From the NCBI RefSeq assembly GCF_014323565.1, contig NZ_CP058669.1, positions 2,011,501 to 2,075,500 of the forward strand: 64,000 bases of DNA, given 5' to 3'. The notes under the pieces were generated by a model, which was not told the DNA's origin, searched no databases, and worked only from the letters and a program-made list of their open reading frames with translations. The position numbers were made by a program, and so were the translations under genes. Source of the stretch: Hyphobacterium sp. CCMP332 (GTDB lineage Bacteria; Pseudomonadota; Alphaproteobacteria; Caulobacterales; Maricaulaceae). Each line of letters opens with the position of its first letter. The stretch's first letter is position 1. This document shows, piece after piece, positions 37,604 through 47,047 of this stretch.

Positions 37604-38413
37604 CTAGATTTTTTCGACGCGCACCCAATCGATCTGGATAGCTGCCCCCTCGCGGCGGATAAGGTCTGCGCTGGCAGGAGGCAAACCGTAATAAGGCGCC
37701 TTAAACCGGTTGACCTTGTACGGGTACTCGCCGCCGATCGCGAGATTCAAAATGAGGTGTTTCGGCGTGTCAAAACGCCATTTTCCGTACAGCTCGACCA
37801 TGGGCCGGGTAACCCGGTAGATCGTACGTCCATCCACCTTGAACAGGATCGTCTCCGGGTCCCATTCAACTTCATATATGTGCCAGTCGGCCGCGGTCGC
37901 GCCATCCTCGAAAAAATACTTGTTCACCAGAGGCGTCTCGCCGGAATATCCAGGGCCATGAACCGCCACGCCGACCCAGTCGGATTCACCGACATATTCC
38001 AGGATGTCGATCTCGCCGGTTTCCGGCCAGCTGCCATTGCCCAGCATCCAGAAGGCCGGCCAGACGCCCTCTGTGTCGGGTAGCCGGATTCGCGCCGACG
38101 CCCGCCCGTGTGTGAAATCGAACTTGTCGCGCGTATCGATCCGTCCGGACACGAAATCGACGGAGCGCCCGTCCGGCGTCTGGAATCCGGCTGAGTAGCG
38201 CGCTCTGAGTTCAAGGACACCACCGGTTGCGCCGGCAATGCTGCCTTCAGGAAGCAGGCGGACAGTTCCCGGCGAGTCGATATACGCCTGCGCCTCCCGG
38301 TTAACCCAGAAGACCGGTCCCTCGACATTCCAGAGACTGCGGTCGAGTTCGCGACCATTGAAAGTGTCCTCAAAGAGGATGGATGACGCTTCAGTCGGTT
38401 TGCTATCTGACAC
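37604..38413 (-). CDS. GH16 glucanase without signal peptide
   Basis: The 269-residue single-domain GH16 has the catalytic motif GEIDILEYVG (ExDxxE), plus WPAFWMLGNG and HLILNLAIGGEYP. The N-terminus (MSDSKPTEASS) is polar and has no export signal, whereas the other GH16 in the window (34847) has one. It therefore probably acts in the cytoplasm on imported beta-glucan oligosaccharides. Non-classical export cannot be excluded. It follows LacI 2 on the same strand (69-nt gap). Confidence 0.9.
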   Translation of the reverse strand: MSDSKPTEASSILFEDTFNGRELDRSLWNVEGPVFWVNREAQAYIDSPGTVRLLPEGSIAGATGGVLELRARYSAGFQTPDGRSVDFVSGRIDTRDKFDFTHGRASARIRLPDTEGVWPAFWMLGNGSWPETGEIDILEYVGESDWVGVAVHGPGYSGETPLVNKYFFEDGATAADWHIYEVEWDPETILFKVDGRTIYRVTRPMVELYGKWRFDTPKHLILNLAIGGEYPYKVNRFKAPYYGLPPASADLIRREGAAIQIDWVRVEKI

Positions 38414-38482
38414 TTCGGATCCCTTGATCTTCTCTGACGGGCCAAAATGATGCGCCGTCTGAAAAATGAACTGGCCTGTACG

Positions 38483-39505
38483 TTACAACTCTCTCGCGGA
38501 CGGAGGCGGGGCTGTTGAGCCCCTGATTATCAGGCGGCATTCCAGCGTCGAATTCAGACCGTGTTGGGCGTCCGGGTCCGTATCAATCAAGCGCCTGACC
38601 GCTTCTTCAGCCATCACATCGAAAGGCTGGGAGACCGTCGTGAGGGGCGGCCATATCGTGGTGGCAATCGCAACATCATCGAATCCCGCAACCGATAGAT
38701 CATCGGGTACAGAAAGGCCGAGACTGTTGGCCGTGTAGCAAACAGCTGCCGCCATTTCGTCATTGGCGGCAAAGATTGCAGTTGGCCGGTCATCGGCGTC
38801 GGCAAGCATCTTGCGCGCGCTCGTCAACGCGTCCCGAAAACTGAATTCTCCATCACCGATCCAGCCATCCCGGACCTTGAGGCCTGATTGCGACAGCGCG
38901 CGGAGATAACCCGCCTTTCTGAACTGGGTTGCAACATGACCGGCAATGCCGGCGATATGGCCGATTTTCGTATGTCCCAGAGCGATCAGATGTTGTGTAA
39001 TCTCGAAGCCGGCCTGCTCCTCATTCACACCGAGGGATACAGCCCCCTCATTCATGATGGAGGGTGAAATCAGGGTGAAGGCAATGTCCTCGGCAATGAG
39101 CTGTTCGTGCAAAAGGGTTGAATCACAGAAAGGCGGAACAAGGATCATTCGCTTGACCCGCGTCCGGCTGGTAAAGGCAGCCAGTTCATCCGTCCAGTTG
39201 TCATCATTCTCGTCGATCAGGCCGGCGGTCAGAAAACAACCCGCATTACGGCATGCTTGCAGGGCGGCCATATGCAAGCGTCCCTGAAAACCCCCGCTCG
39301 AATCACTCAGTATGATACCGATGGCTCTCGATTGACCGCTTCTGAGCTCGCGGGCGGCAAAGCTTGGATGATAGTCCAGCTCCCGCATCGCAAGCTGGAC
39401 TTTCTTCCGGGTTTCAGATCGGACATTGGTGGCATGGTTCAATACCCGGGACACGGTCTTGATCGACACGCCGGCCTTTTTTGCGACATCGAAGATTGTA
39501 ACCAT
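38483..39505 (-). CDS. LacI/GalR-family transcriptional regulator 2
   Basis: The 340-residue protein has the HTH (VTIFDVAKKAGVSIKTVSRV), the hinge (YHPSFAARELRSGQS) and a sugar-binding core ending LECRLIIRGSTAPP. A good GGGGAG precedes the ATG. It lies inside the glucanase cluster, between GH16 37604 and the GH17 pair, making it the best candidate for the ATGTCCAACnTTGTCAT sites before both glucanase units. It is clearly paralogous to LacI 1 (both keep the segment SVxGFDDxAxAxxxWPPLTT). Confidence 0.92.
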   Translation of the reverse strand: MVTIFDVAKKAGVSIKTVSRVLNHATNVRSETRKKVQLAMRELDYHPSFAARELRSGQSRAIGIILSDSSGGFQGRLHMAALQACRNAGCFLTAGLIDENDDNWTDELAAFTSRTRVKRMILVPPFCDSTLLHEQLIAEDIAFTLISPSIMNEGAVSLGVNEEQAGFEITQHLIALGHTKIGHIAGIAGHVATQFRKAGYLRALSQSGLKVRDGWIGDGEFSFRDALTSARKMLADADDRPTAIFAANDEMAAAVCYTANSLGLSVPDDLSVAGFDDVAIATTIWPPLTTVSQPFDVMAEEAVRRLIDTDPDAQHGLNSTLECRLIIRGSTAPPPSAREL

Positions 39506-39579
39506 TACATCTCCCCGGACCTGCCCATTGCTTGTTTGCCGACGATAGAAGACCGAAAGCGCAAGCCAGCTGACAAGTC

Positions 39580-40539
39580 CTACCTGACCTCGGCCAGATC
39601 GGCAAAACGCTCTGCCACGGCGCGCTTCGGCTTGCGGTGGACGGTAAACACACCCCAGTGCTTCTCGGGTTCGTCAGGGTCCGAGGACCCTTTCCAGCTC
39701 TCGTCAAACGCCTCGAACACAAAAGTGATCACACCCTGCTCCCCGGACCAGGCTTCGAGCTGCGCCAGATAGCGAGCCTGCAGATCCTCGGAGGCATTGT
39801 GCGGTTCGATCCCGCGCCCGTTGGCGCGTGTTGTCCATCCGGCTTCGGTAATGACAACCGGCGTTTCGGGGAACCTGTCCTTTACCGCTCGAAAATTCGC
39901 TTCGGTATAGGCCATGGCCTCATCGATCGATTTGTATTCCCAGACCGGGTAGGTATGAACGCTCAGCACGTCCAGATAAGGCACCAGCGGATCGAGTTTT
40001 CCCGTCCACGGCACGTAATTCTCGCAGAATGTCACGGGATGACGGGCACGTCGGCGCAGCGTTTTCGCAAAATGGATGAGCCGGTCCACGCTGACCATGT
40101 GATCATTCCAGTCAACGCTGGCTTCGTTGCCGATCGAGACCGCCAGAACTTCTTTCCGGTATTTGCGGGACAGGGCGATCATCTCGCGGAGCTCTGCATT
40201 ATTGCTCCGGCGGTTCGCCGCCAGAACGTCATCCGGATAGACACCCCCCCAAGGGCAGGAGGCATTATTGATCTCTGCCTGCAAACCCATGCCCAGCATG
40301 ACTTTCAGCGGCAGACGCTTGTCTCTTATGACCCGCAGAACCGTAGCGGCATGAGGCGTGCAGTCATAGACCCGTATATATCGCCAGTGACGCGCAAGGA
40401 TTTGTAAATCCTCGAAAATTTCATCATAGGATGGAAAAATACCCGATGGCGGACTCTGGCCATCGCGATAGCCCGAATAGCAAATGGCGGGCGCGAATTC
40501 CGGTGCGAATTTTCGTGGGGATCTGAAGAAACCGAACAT
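39580..40539 (-). CDS. GH17-family beta-1,3-glucanase B
   Basis: The 319-residue protein starts at ATG 40539, which shares one base with the stop of the upstream GH17 (TGATG). The GH17 acid/base Glu is in AVSIGNEAS and the nucleophile Glu in VVITEAGWT. No signal peptide is visible, so it is predicted to be cytoplasmic. Family members cleave or transglycosylate linear beta-1,3-glucan. It shares the fold but not close similarity with its neighbour, suggesting different chain-length or product preferences. Confidence 0.85.
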   Translation of the reverse strand: MFGFFRSPRKFAPEFAPAICYSGYRDGQSPPSGIFPSYDEIFEDLQILARHWRYIRVYDCTPHAATVLRVIRDKRLPLKVMLGMGLQAEINNASCPWGGVYPDDVLAANRRSNNAELREMIALSRKYRKEVLAVSIGNEASVDWNDHMVSVDRLIHFAKTLRRRARHPVTFCENYVPWTGKLDPLVPYLDVLSVHTYPVWEYKSIDEAMAYTEANFRAVKDRFPETPVVITEAGWTTRANGRGIEPHNASEDLQARYLAQLEAWSGEQGVITFVFEAFDESWKGSSDPDEPEKHWGVFTVHRKPKRAVAERFADLAEVR

Positions 40540-41429
40540 CAGGACATATGGTATTTCGGATGTCCATCCTTGTCCCAAATGCCCCAGAACGCACCGACAT
40601 CGCCCTCCTTGGCAACCTTCCAGGCCTCATCAAACCCGGCGAAATAGAACAGGTCGATGCCTTCCTCCTGCGTCCATTCCACGGCCTCGATAAGATATTT
40701 CATGGCGTTGATTTTCGACGGCTCTGCGCCCCGGTCCCGGGTTCCGACATTCGGCCAGCCCGTTTCGGCGATAATGACTTTCTTGCCTTTGGCAACGCGT
40801 TGAGCACGCCGGTACATTTCGCGCATATAGATATGCGCATGCTCGATCGGATAGCCTTCCCAGAAAGGATAGCAATTGACGAGGATGACATCGCAGGCAT
40901 CGGCCACTCGCGGATGGTTCTCGAACAGGAAATAGGCATCGACATAGCCGACCGGTACGTCCACTTCCGCCTTGGCCCGCTCGATGTATGCGATCAACTG
41001 GTCCTCGGTGAGCTCTTTCCTGAGCATGACCTCATTGCCGATCGCCAGAATGCCCGCATGCCCCTGTTTGGCAATCTCGATACTGTTGGCGAGTTCAATC
41101 TCGTTATTCTCGAGGTCATCATCAATCCAGGCACCGACCATTGTCTTCAGACCCAGCCCGGAGGCGATAGCCGGAGCCAGTTCATTGCCGCGGGTACAGG
41201 AGAATGTCCGGACCCAGCGCGTATAGGGCGCCAGCATGGCCATGCGCGCACGGATCTGTTCGGCCGGGATCTCGCATGTGTTGTCCTGCCCGTCTGTATA
41301 GGGACTGAAGGCCAGCCCGTGCAGACCTTCGTCAAGGATTTCCCGGAGACGTTTTGACATGACAGCCTCGCCGGTCGTGGCCGGGTCCATGCCCATCAGG
41401 CTCAGCTTGCGATAATACGGATTGGACAT
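40539..41429 (-). CDS. GH17-family beta-1,3-glucanase A
   Basis: The protein has 296 residues from ATG 41429, the last of a run of ATG codons; GGGG lies 6 nt before it, while earlier ATGs overlap the ribosome site. GH17 catalytic residues are in ILAIGNEVM (acid/base) and VIIAETGWP (nucleophile). No signal peptide. It is the first gene of the GH17 pair, with an operator 48 bp upstream. Confidence 0.87.
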   Translation of the reverse strand: MSNPYYRKLSLMGMDPATTGEAVMSKRLREILDEGLHGLAFSPYTDGQDNTCEIPAEQIRARMAMLAPYTRWVRTFSCTRGNELAPAIASGLGLKTMVGAWIDDDLENNEIELANSIEIAKQGHAGILAIGNEVMLRKELTEDQLIAYIERAKAEVDVPVGYVDAYFLFENHPRVADACDVILVNCYPFWEGYPIEHAHIYMREMYRRAQRVAKGKKVIIAETGWPNVGTRDRGAEPSKINAMKYLIEAVEWTQEEGIDLFYFAGFDEAWKVAKEGDVGAFWGIWDKDGHPKYHMS

Positions 41430-41476
41430 CATCATCCCCATCAGAAATCGAACGTTTGAACAGCGCCAACTCCACT

Positions 41477-41493
41477 ATGACAACGTTGGACAT
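41477..41493. promoter_or_regulatory. 17-bp operator (ATGTCCAACGTTGTCAT on the minus strand)
   Basis: It matches 16 of 17 bases of the site at 36072-36088 and has a symmetric CAACGTTG core. It lies just upstream of the GH17 pair, where a bound repressor would overlap the promoter. An extra TTGTCA lies next to it. Confidence 0.6.
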
Positions 41494-41593
41494 TTGACAA
41501 GTCGAAACAGCGCATATTCCGGACAGGCCCGGAATCGCGGTCACTTTTCTCGAATATGCGGGTCCGGTGCGCAGGCGATCCCGCGCCGCCAGT

Positions 41594-42157
41594 CTACTCT
41601 TCGGGGTCTATTCGGGTGACAAAGATGGGACCGAACTGGATCGTTTGACGGCCATATCCAAGATTGGCGCCGAAAACCACATCTTCCGCGTCGAAATCCG
41701 AGTTCGCGACGCCGCGAACCGTATAGTACTGGCCCTCGCTCGTCGGGCGGATATTCTCGCTGAATATGTTGTCATAGGGCTCTCGGGTCCGCACGATCTG
41801 GAGGTCAACATTGCCCGTTCCCAGGGAGTTGAGCGGCGATTCAGCACGCACCCAGACGCGGACCTCGACGGTATCTCCGGCCTGAATATCGCGAATCAGG
41901 GGCACGGTGACGCGCGAACGCCAGGCTTCCTGATTGCGGCGACGAATGCTCACCTCAAGGGCCGCACCACCGGGAGCCGTTACCGATTCAACAATGCTCC
42001 GGCGCACGCCGCGCCCTTCTGTATCCCAGCGCACGGACATGCGATCGTTGAGGGCTTCGTTCACCCGTGCGGACGCAACACCCGGCAACGTCATGCCCAA
42101 TCCGATAATCGCCGCGACAAAAACGGCGGCCATCCTGTTTGTGCGCTTCTCAGTCAT
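41594..42157 (-). CDS. Exported jelly-roll (CBM-like) protein
   Basis: The protein has 187 residues from ATG 42157 (GGGG upstream), with a signal peptide ending GVASARV. The rest is a single beta-sandwich. Strand patterns such as VTVPLIRDIQAGDTVEVRVWVRA, cut here into two parts (VTVPLIRDIQ and GDTVEVRVWVRA), and the ending TIQFGPIFVTRI resemble CBM4/9/22-type carbohydrate-binding modules. No catalytic domain is attached. It may bind beta-glucan at the cell surface or in the periplasm. A TGnTAGCnnTAnCA site lies 39 bp upstream. Confidence 0.65.
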   Translation of the reverse strand: MTEKRTNRMAAVFVAAIIGLGMTLPGVASARVNEALNDRMSVRWDTEGRGVRRSIVESVTAPGGAALEVSIRRRNQEAWRSRVTVPLIRDIQAGDTVEVRVWVRAESPLNSLGTGNVDLQIVRTREPYDNIFSENIRPTSEGQYYTVRGVANSDFDAEDVVFGANLGYGRQTIQFGPIFVTRIDPEE

Positions 42158-42534
42158 GATCAAATCCCCGGTTTCTCCTGAAAACACCGCCAAAATGTTA
42201 GCGATATCACCAGCCCGGCTCAAGACCAAAATCGCCGCGCCCATTGGCCGTCTTCCCGGAAACCGTATCAGACGAGCGCGAGCGGAGTCGTCCGGCTGGA
42301 ATATCGAGCGTGTGCCTGGCGGACCCGCTGGCGACTGTCTGGCGACTGTCTGGCATATGATCGAAGGGATCGGCAACAAACGCTGGCGGGGTAAATCCCA
42401 ACATCAGGCCCGGCTATGATCGGCAACCATTTCGCCCCGCAGCGGGTGTTCGAATGATGGATTTAAACATAGGGTCAAAGAGAACTCCCCGGACGATTGG
42501 CGAGTTGTGGATTCAGAATACGGGGGCGGACGCA
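42158..42534. other. 377-bp divergent gap between the jelly-roll protein and oxidoreductase
   Basis: No credible gene is seen. The stretch contains the operator 42196-42209 and an exact tandem duplication of TGGCGACTGTC at 42329-42350, probably a replication slip. The promoter of the oxidoreductase gene should lie near its right end but is not obvious. Confidence 0.5.
42196..42209. promoter_or_regulatory. LacI-type operator TGTTAGCGATATCA
   Basis: It shares ten of fourteen positions with the sites at 22660 and 29927. It lies 39 bp before the ATG of the exported jelly-roll protein, linking that gene to the LacI 1 group rather than the LacI 2 group. Confidence 0.5.
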
Positions 42535-43509
42535 ATGAAAAAGGTTCGATGGGGCATTCTGGGCGCCGGCAGAATAGCCCGGCAGTTTGCCGCCGACATC
42601 CGGTTTGCGCCCACCGCCGGGCTTCATGCTGTCGGTGCCCGGCAAGGACCGAGCGCGATTTCGTTTGCCCGCGAATTCGGAATTCCCGCCGCACATGCTT
42701 CCTATGAAGCCTTGCTTTCGGATCCGGACGTGGACGCGATATATGTCGCGACGCCCCACAGCTTTCATCTGGAACAATCCCTGGCGGCCTTACGCGCAGG
42801 CAAGGCCGTGCTTTGCGAGAAACCCCTCACGACCAGTCCGGACGATTGCCGCGCACTCGCCCGGGCGGCGCACGATCAGGACACCTACCTCATGGAGGCG
42901 TTATGGACCGCCTTTCTGCCCTCCATTCAAAAAGCGCGGGAATGGCTGGATGACGGACGGATCGGCGAGTTGGTGCAGCTTCGCGCGGACTTTGGTTTCT
43001 CCGCTGCGTTCAATCCTCGGGACCGCCTCTGGAATCCCGCCCTTGCAGGCGGCGCCTTGCTGGATATCGGCATCTATCCAATCGCCTTTAACCGCTTGAT
43101 GCTCGGTCGAGGGCCCGATCACATCAGTTCCATTCTGAAGATGGCGTCCACCGGCGTGGATGAAGAGGTTTTCACGATGTTCCAGACAGGGGACATCACG
43201 TCACTTCTGACCTGCTCGTTCAAATGCAATCTCGACAACACGGGCGTTCTGATTGGCACCAGAGGCCGGATTGTTCTTCCGGACTTCTGGCGATCAACAT
43301 CGGCCTTTCTCTACGAAGACGGATCGTTGATCGAATCGTTTGATGACCAGCGCAGGGGAAACGGGTTTGAGTTCGAGATTGAAGCGGCCTCGCGTGACAT
43401 TCTGAACGGCCGGAAACAATCGGAAACCGTACCGTTATCACTCAGCCTTGCCCTTCAGGAAGACATGGCCGACGTCATCAGTGCTGGCGATGCCGCCCGA
43501 GCCGGCTAA
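42535..43509 (+). CDS. Gfo/Idh/MocA-family oxidoreductase
   Basis: The protein has 324 residues from ATG 42535; the open frame extends 27 codons further, but GGGGGCGGA lies before this ATG and the Rossmann motif WGILGAGRIARQF starts just after it. CEKPLTT carries the catalytic Lys of the family, and the GFO C-terminal sheet domain follows (GGALLDIGIYPIAF). It is a cytoplasmic NAD(P)-dependent sugar or polyol dehydrogenase of unknown specificity. It precedes the galactoside symporter on the same strand, so a galactose-side reaction is possible. Confidence 0.88.
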   Translation: MKKVRWGILGAGRIARQFAADIRFAPTAGLHAVGARQGPSAISFAREFGIPAAHASYEALLSDPDVDAIYVATPHSFHLEQSLAALRAGKAVLCEKPLTTSPDDCRALARAAHDQDTYLMEALWTAFLPSIQKAREWLDDGRIGELVQLRADFGFSAAFNPRDRLWNPALAGGALLDIGIYPIAFNRLMLGRGPDHISSILKMASTGVDEEVFTMFQTGDITSLLTCSFKCNLDNTGVLIGTRGRIVLPDFWRSTSAFLYEDGSLIESFDDQRRGNGFEFEIEAASRDILNGRKQSETVPLSLSLALQEDMADVISAGDAARAG

Positions 43510-43649
43510 CAGCGTCGCATTCGGCTGAAACAGCCTCCAGCGGGGCGTGGCCACCCCCCAAAGTGTACGTCAGACCCGGCCCTAACCGACGCACCAGTGG
43601 CTTGTATAAAACCCGCGATGGGGGCAGTTTGCCGACCGGGGAGACACAC

Positions 43650-45089
43650 ATGCCAACAAATCTTGCGCTCGATCCGCTACAGATCGGCATTTTTGCTGCG
43701 CTGACTCTGGCGATCGGGGCTTTGACCTGGTGGCGCGTCTCGCAAATGAAGAAGACTGCGGGGGACGACGAGAGCGAGTATTTCCTTGCCGGACGCAGTC
43801 TGGGCTGGATGCTGGTCGCGGGCTCGATCACGCTGACCAATCTGTCGACAGATCAACTGGTTGGCATGAATGGAAACCAGATGGCCCTGCTCGCCTGGTG
43901 GGAACTCTCTGCAGTTGTCGGGCTGATCATTCTCGCCTTTGTCTTCCTGCCAATCTACTACAAGAACAACTGCAGGACGACGACGGAACTCCTCGGCCAG
44001 CGCTATAATGACCGGAATATCCGCGCCCTCATCGCAGCGCTCTTCCTGCTTGGGAACATAATCGTTTTCCTCCCCGTCATGCTCTACACAGGTTCGCTCT
44101 TCCTGAAGTCCATGTTCGGCGTCGACTGGCCCATTCTGAGCTTTGCGATTCCCCTGGCACTGATCGGCTCGGCCTACGCCATTTTTGGCGGACTCAGAGC
44201 CGTTGCGGTATCAGATGCCATTTCCGGCGTAGGCGTGCTCGGCGTCGCGGTTCTGGTGGTCGTCCTGTCCCTCATGGCGATTGATTTCGATCTCTCGGGG
44301 ATACCTGCCGAACGCCTGACAATGATTGGCGGCAATGATTCTCCCATACCGTGGCACACCCTGCTGACCGGCATGATCTTCATCCAGATTTTCTACTGGA
44401 GCACCAATCAGACCATTACCCAGCGTGCCATGGCTGCCAGCAGCCTGCGTGAGGCGCAAAAAGGGGTCATGGCCGCAGCGGGCATCCGGCTGCTGATCGT
44501 ACCGGCGATTGTTGTCATTCCGGGCATTGTTGCATTCAAACTGTTTGGTGATGTGGGCGATGCTGCCTATGGGCAGATCGTGGGGGCCGTACTTCCGCCC
44601 TGGCTGTCAGGCGCTTTTGCCGCGATGATCGCGGCGGCTGTTCTGACCAGCTTCAATTCAGTTCTGAACTCATCGACCACGCTCTACGTCCTGGATATTC
44701 ACGAGACCTACTTTGACTCCACGCCCAATGTGGGGCGGATGAACCTGGTAATCACGCTGATCTTTGTCGGCCTCGCCATTCTGCTCGTGCCCATCTATCA
44801 GAGCGCGGAAAGCATCATCAATCTGGTCCAGCAACTCTTCGGACTGTTGTCGATGCCAATCCTGTCCGCCTTCATTGTAGGGCTCGTCTTCCGCAATGTA
44901 GGCGCGGGCGCGGCCATGACGGGCGTGCTCTCCGGCACGCTGATTTATGCGTGCTTCACCTTCGTCTGGACACCGCTGCACTATATTCACCTGATGCTGA
45001 TCACGCTGATCGCCTCAATCAGCATTGCGCTGATCTATAACCGGCTGATCCTCGGCAATAAGGAAGAGTTCGTCGGCATGCCGCGCTAG
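43650..45089 (+). CDS. SSS-family Na+/sugar symporter (probably galactose or galactosides)
   Basis: The protein has 479 residues from ATG 43650, with GGGGAG at good spacing. The SSS signature shows SEYFLAGRSLGWMLVAGS, LTNLSTDQLVGMNG, and NQTITQRAMAASSLREAQKG in the middle. It is a paralogue of the symporter at 14744. The gene runs into GH42 tail to tail with a 4-nt overlap and faces the galE-galK-galT unit, which suggests galactose or small galactosides as cargo. Confidence 0.88.
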   Translation: MPTNLALDPLQIGIFAALTLAIGALTWWRVSQMKKTAGDDESEYFLAGRSLGWMLVAGSITLTNLSTDQLVGMNGNQMALLAWWELSAVVGLIILAFVFLPIYYKNNCRTTTELLGQRYNDRNIRALIAALFLLGNIIVFLPVMLYTGSLFLKSMFGVDWPILSFAIPLALIGSAYAIFGGLRAVAVSDAISGVGVLGVAVLVVVLSLMAIDFDLSGIPAERLTMIGGNDSPIPWHTLLTGMIFIQIFYWSTNQTITQRAMAASSLREAQKGVMAAAGIRLLIVPAIVVIPGIVAFKLFGDVGDAAYGQIVGAVLPPWLSGAFAAMIAAAVLTSFNSVLNSSTTLYVLDIHETYFDSTPNVGRMNLVITLIFVGLAILLVPIYQSAESIINLVQQLFGLLSMPILSAFIVGLVFRNVGAGAAMTGVLSGTLIYACFTFVWTPLHYIHLMLITLIASISIALIYNRLILGNKEEFVGMPR

Positions 45090-47047
45090 CTGCGCCAGGC
45101 AGCAACCCCGGCAGGCGGAAGCGTGGGGCCACCCAGAATAAAGTCGGGAGTCTCCGGTAGCAGCCCTTCGAGCGGTTCGGTTTCAAGGCCGTAGTTGAAC
45201 GCAAACTCCAGTCTGCCGATGCGACGCAGACGAAGACTCAACCCGAGCGGTCTGGGCTCCAGCCCGGCGCGTTTGGCAAAAATTCCAGACAGGTTGAAAG
45301 CCGTGTCGGGGTCCGGCCAACCTGCTAGATAATGGATATTGTCGCTTTCCACCCAGAAGGGCGCGCCATCGGCAAACCGCGCTTCTACATGAACACCCAG
45401 CTCACTGTCCGGGGGCGGCAGTTCGAGGTGCTCTCGCCAGTTTACAATACGCAGCTCGCCGCCGGCCCAATGGGCCGTCTCAATGATGGACGGCCGCAAA
45501 CTCTCCACACGCACGACCTTGACGCCGCTCAAAGACCGTAATTTGCCCGGTGGAAGTTCCGGCGGTATCTGGAATGTCCCCGTCTTTGATCCCGACCGGG
45601 GCAGGATGACCACTTGCGCCCGGCTGCTCCGGATCTGATCAACCAGCGCATCCTGAATGATCGGCAAGCCGGGAAGGACAATCAGCTTATAGTCGGACAG
45701 GTCTGCGCTTTGTGGGAGAATGTCAATCGACAGGCCGTTGGACCGCAGAGCCGAATAGGCGTCGAAGGTCTGTCGGAGCAAATCCATCCCCCGACCCTGC
45801 GGCTGGACCATGTGTGTCCACTGGCCCTCATAGTCAAAGATCAGCGCGACATCCGCCTGGCCCGGCTGCATCATGCCGAGTCTGGCAACATCCTCGGCAA
45901 CCTGTCGCGCCTCCTCATAAGCCGGGGCCGGTTCGCCATCCGGCCGCTGGAGACCGGCGTGCATGTGCTCCTGCGCAAACGGCACCTGTCGCCAGCGAAA
46001 CCAGCTGACCAGGTCAGCCCCGTGCGCCATTGCCTCAAGCGACCAGAGCCGCACCATACCGGGGAGAGGCGCCGGATTGTAGGGCGCCCAGTTCACCGGG
46101 CCCGGCTGTTGTTCCATTACCCCCCATTTGTGCGAGCAACCGCGATAGAGATCATGGTGGAAGGCCTGAAAGTCCGGATGTCCCTGGCGCAACCAATAGC
46201 GTTTCAGATCGTCCGGCACCGGGCTGAGATCCAGAAAACCGAGCGGGTAGCTGTCCCATGTCGCAATATCGATATCCGCCCCGACCTTGTGATGGTCAAA
46301 AGCGGTAAACGCACCCATGAAGTTGTGCGTGATCTCCCGGCCCGGCGAGTGCTGGCGGATAATATCGACCTGTTCGCGATTGAAGCGCGCCACCTGATCG
46401 GACGAGAAGCGCTGGAAATCGAGCCGGTGGGACGGATTGGCTTCCGTGACGGTGGCGCCGGGCAGATCGACCTCGTCAAAGGACCGATAGGTCTGACTCC
46501 AGAATGTCGTTCCCCAGGCGTCATTCAGCGCGTCTATCTCGCCATACCGGTCCTTTAACCAGAGACGGAAGGCCGCCTTTGCGGCGGGCGAATAGCTCTC
46601 TACCGTATCGTGACAGCCATATTCATTATCGGTCTGCCACATCACCACTCCGGGATGCTCGCCATACCGTTTGACCATTTCCGAAACGATCCGCCGGCAT
46701 TCGCGTCGATAGGTTTCGCTGGAAAAGCAATAATGCCGCCGAGAGCCGAACCGCCTTGGACGGCCATGCGCATCCTGCGCCAGAATGTCGGGATGCCGGT
46801 CAATCAGCCTTTTGGGCGGTGTCGCCGTTGGTGTCCCCAGGATCAGACCGAGACCTTCACCGTGAAGCGTATCAATCGCGCGATCAAACCACGCCCACTC
46901 AAACCGGCCGGGTTCGGGCTCGAACCTGGCCCAGGCAAACTCGCCAATCCGGACACAGGACAGGCCGATCTCGGCCATTTGTCTGGCATCCCCGGCCCAC
47001 ATTTCTTCCGGCCAGTGTTCGGGATAATAGCAGACGCCCAGACGCAT
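45086..47047 (-). CDS. GH42 beta-galactosidase
   Basis: The 653-residue GH42 enzyme has the barrel opening RLGVCYYPEHWPEEMW, the acid/base Glu in WQTDNEYG (Glu142) and the nucleophile region FRWRQVPFAQEHMHAGL. A trimerisation domain and a small C-terminal sandwich follow. No signal peptide, so it is cytoplasmic. Its ATG shares a base with the GH36 stop (TAATG). It would release galactose from imported beta-galactosides and feed galK. Confidence 0.94.
   Translation of the reverse strand: MRLGVCYYPEHWPEEMWAGDARQMAEIGLSCVRIGEFAWARFEPEPGRFEWAWFDRAIDTLHGEGLGLILGTPTATPPKRLIDRHPDILAQDAHGRPRRFGSRRHYCFSSETYRRECRRIVSEMVKRYGEHPGVVMWQTDNEYGCHDTVESYSPAAKAAFRLWLKDRYGEIDALNDAWGTTFWSQTYRSFDEVDLPGATVTEANPSHRLDFQRFSSDQVARFNREQVDIIRQHSPGREITHNFMGAFTAFDHHKVGADIDIATWDSYPLGFLDLSPVPDDLKRYWLRQGHPDFQAFHHDLYRGCSHKWGVMEQQPGPVNWAPYNPAPLPGMVRLWSLEAMAHGADLVSWFRWRQVPFAQEHMHAGLQRPDGEPAPAYEEARQVAEDVARLGMMQPGQADVALIFDYEGQWTHMVQPQGRGMDLLRQTFDAYSALRSNGLSIDILPQSADLSDYKLIVLPGLPIIQDALVDQIRSSRAQVVILPRSGSKTGTFQIPPELPPGKLRSLSGVKVVRVESLRPSIIETAHWAGGELRIVNWREHLELPPPDSELGVHVEARFADGAPFWVESDNIHYLAGWPDPDTAFNLSGIFAKRAGLEPRPLGLSLRLRRIGRLEFAFNYGLETEPLEGLLPETPDFILGGPTLPPAGVAAWRS

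Noticed and set aside
42329-42350. Tandem 11-bp repeat as a CRISPR or iteron
   Set aside because: Only two units and no spacer or further copies.
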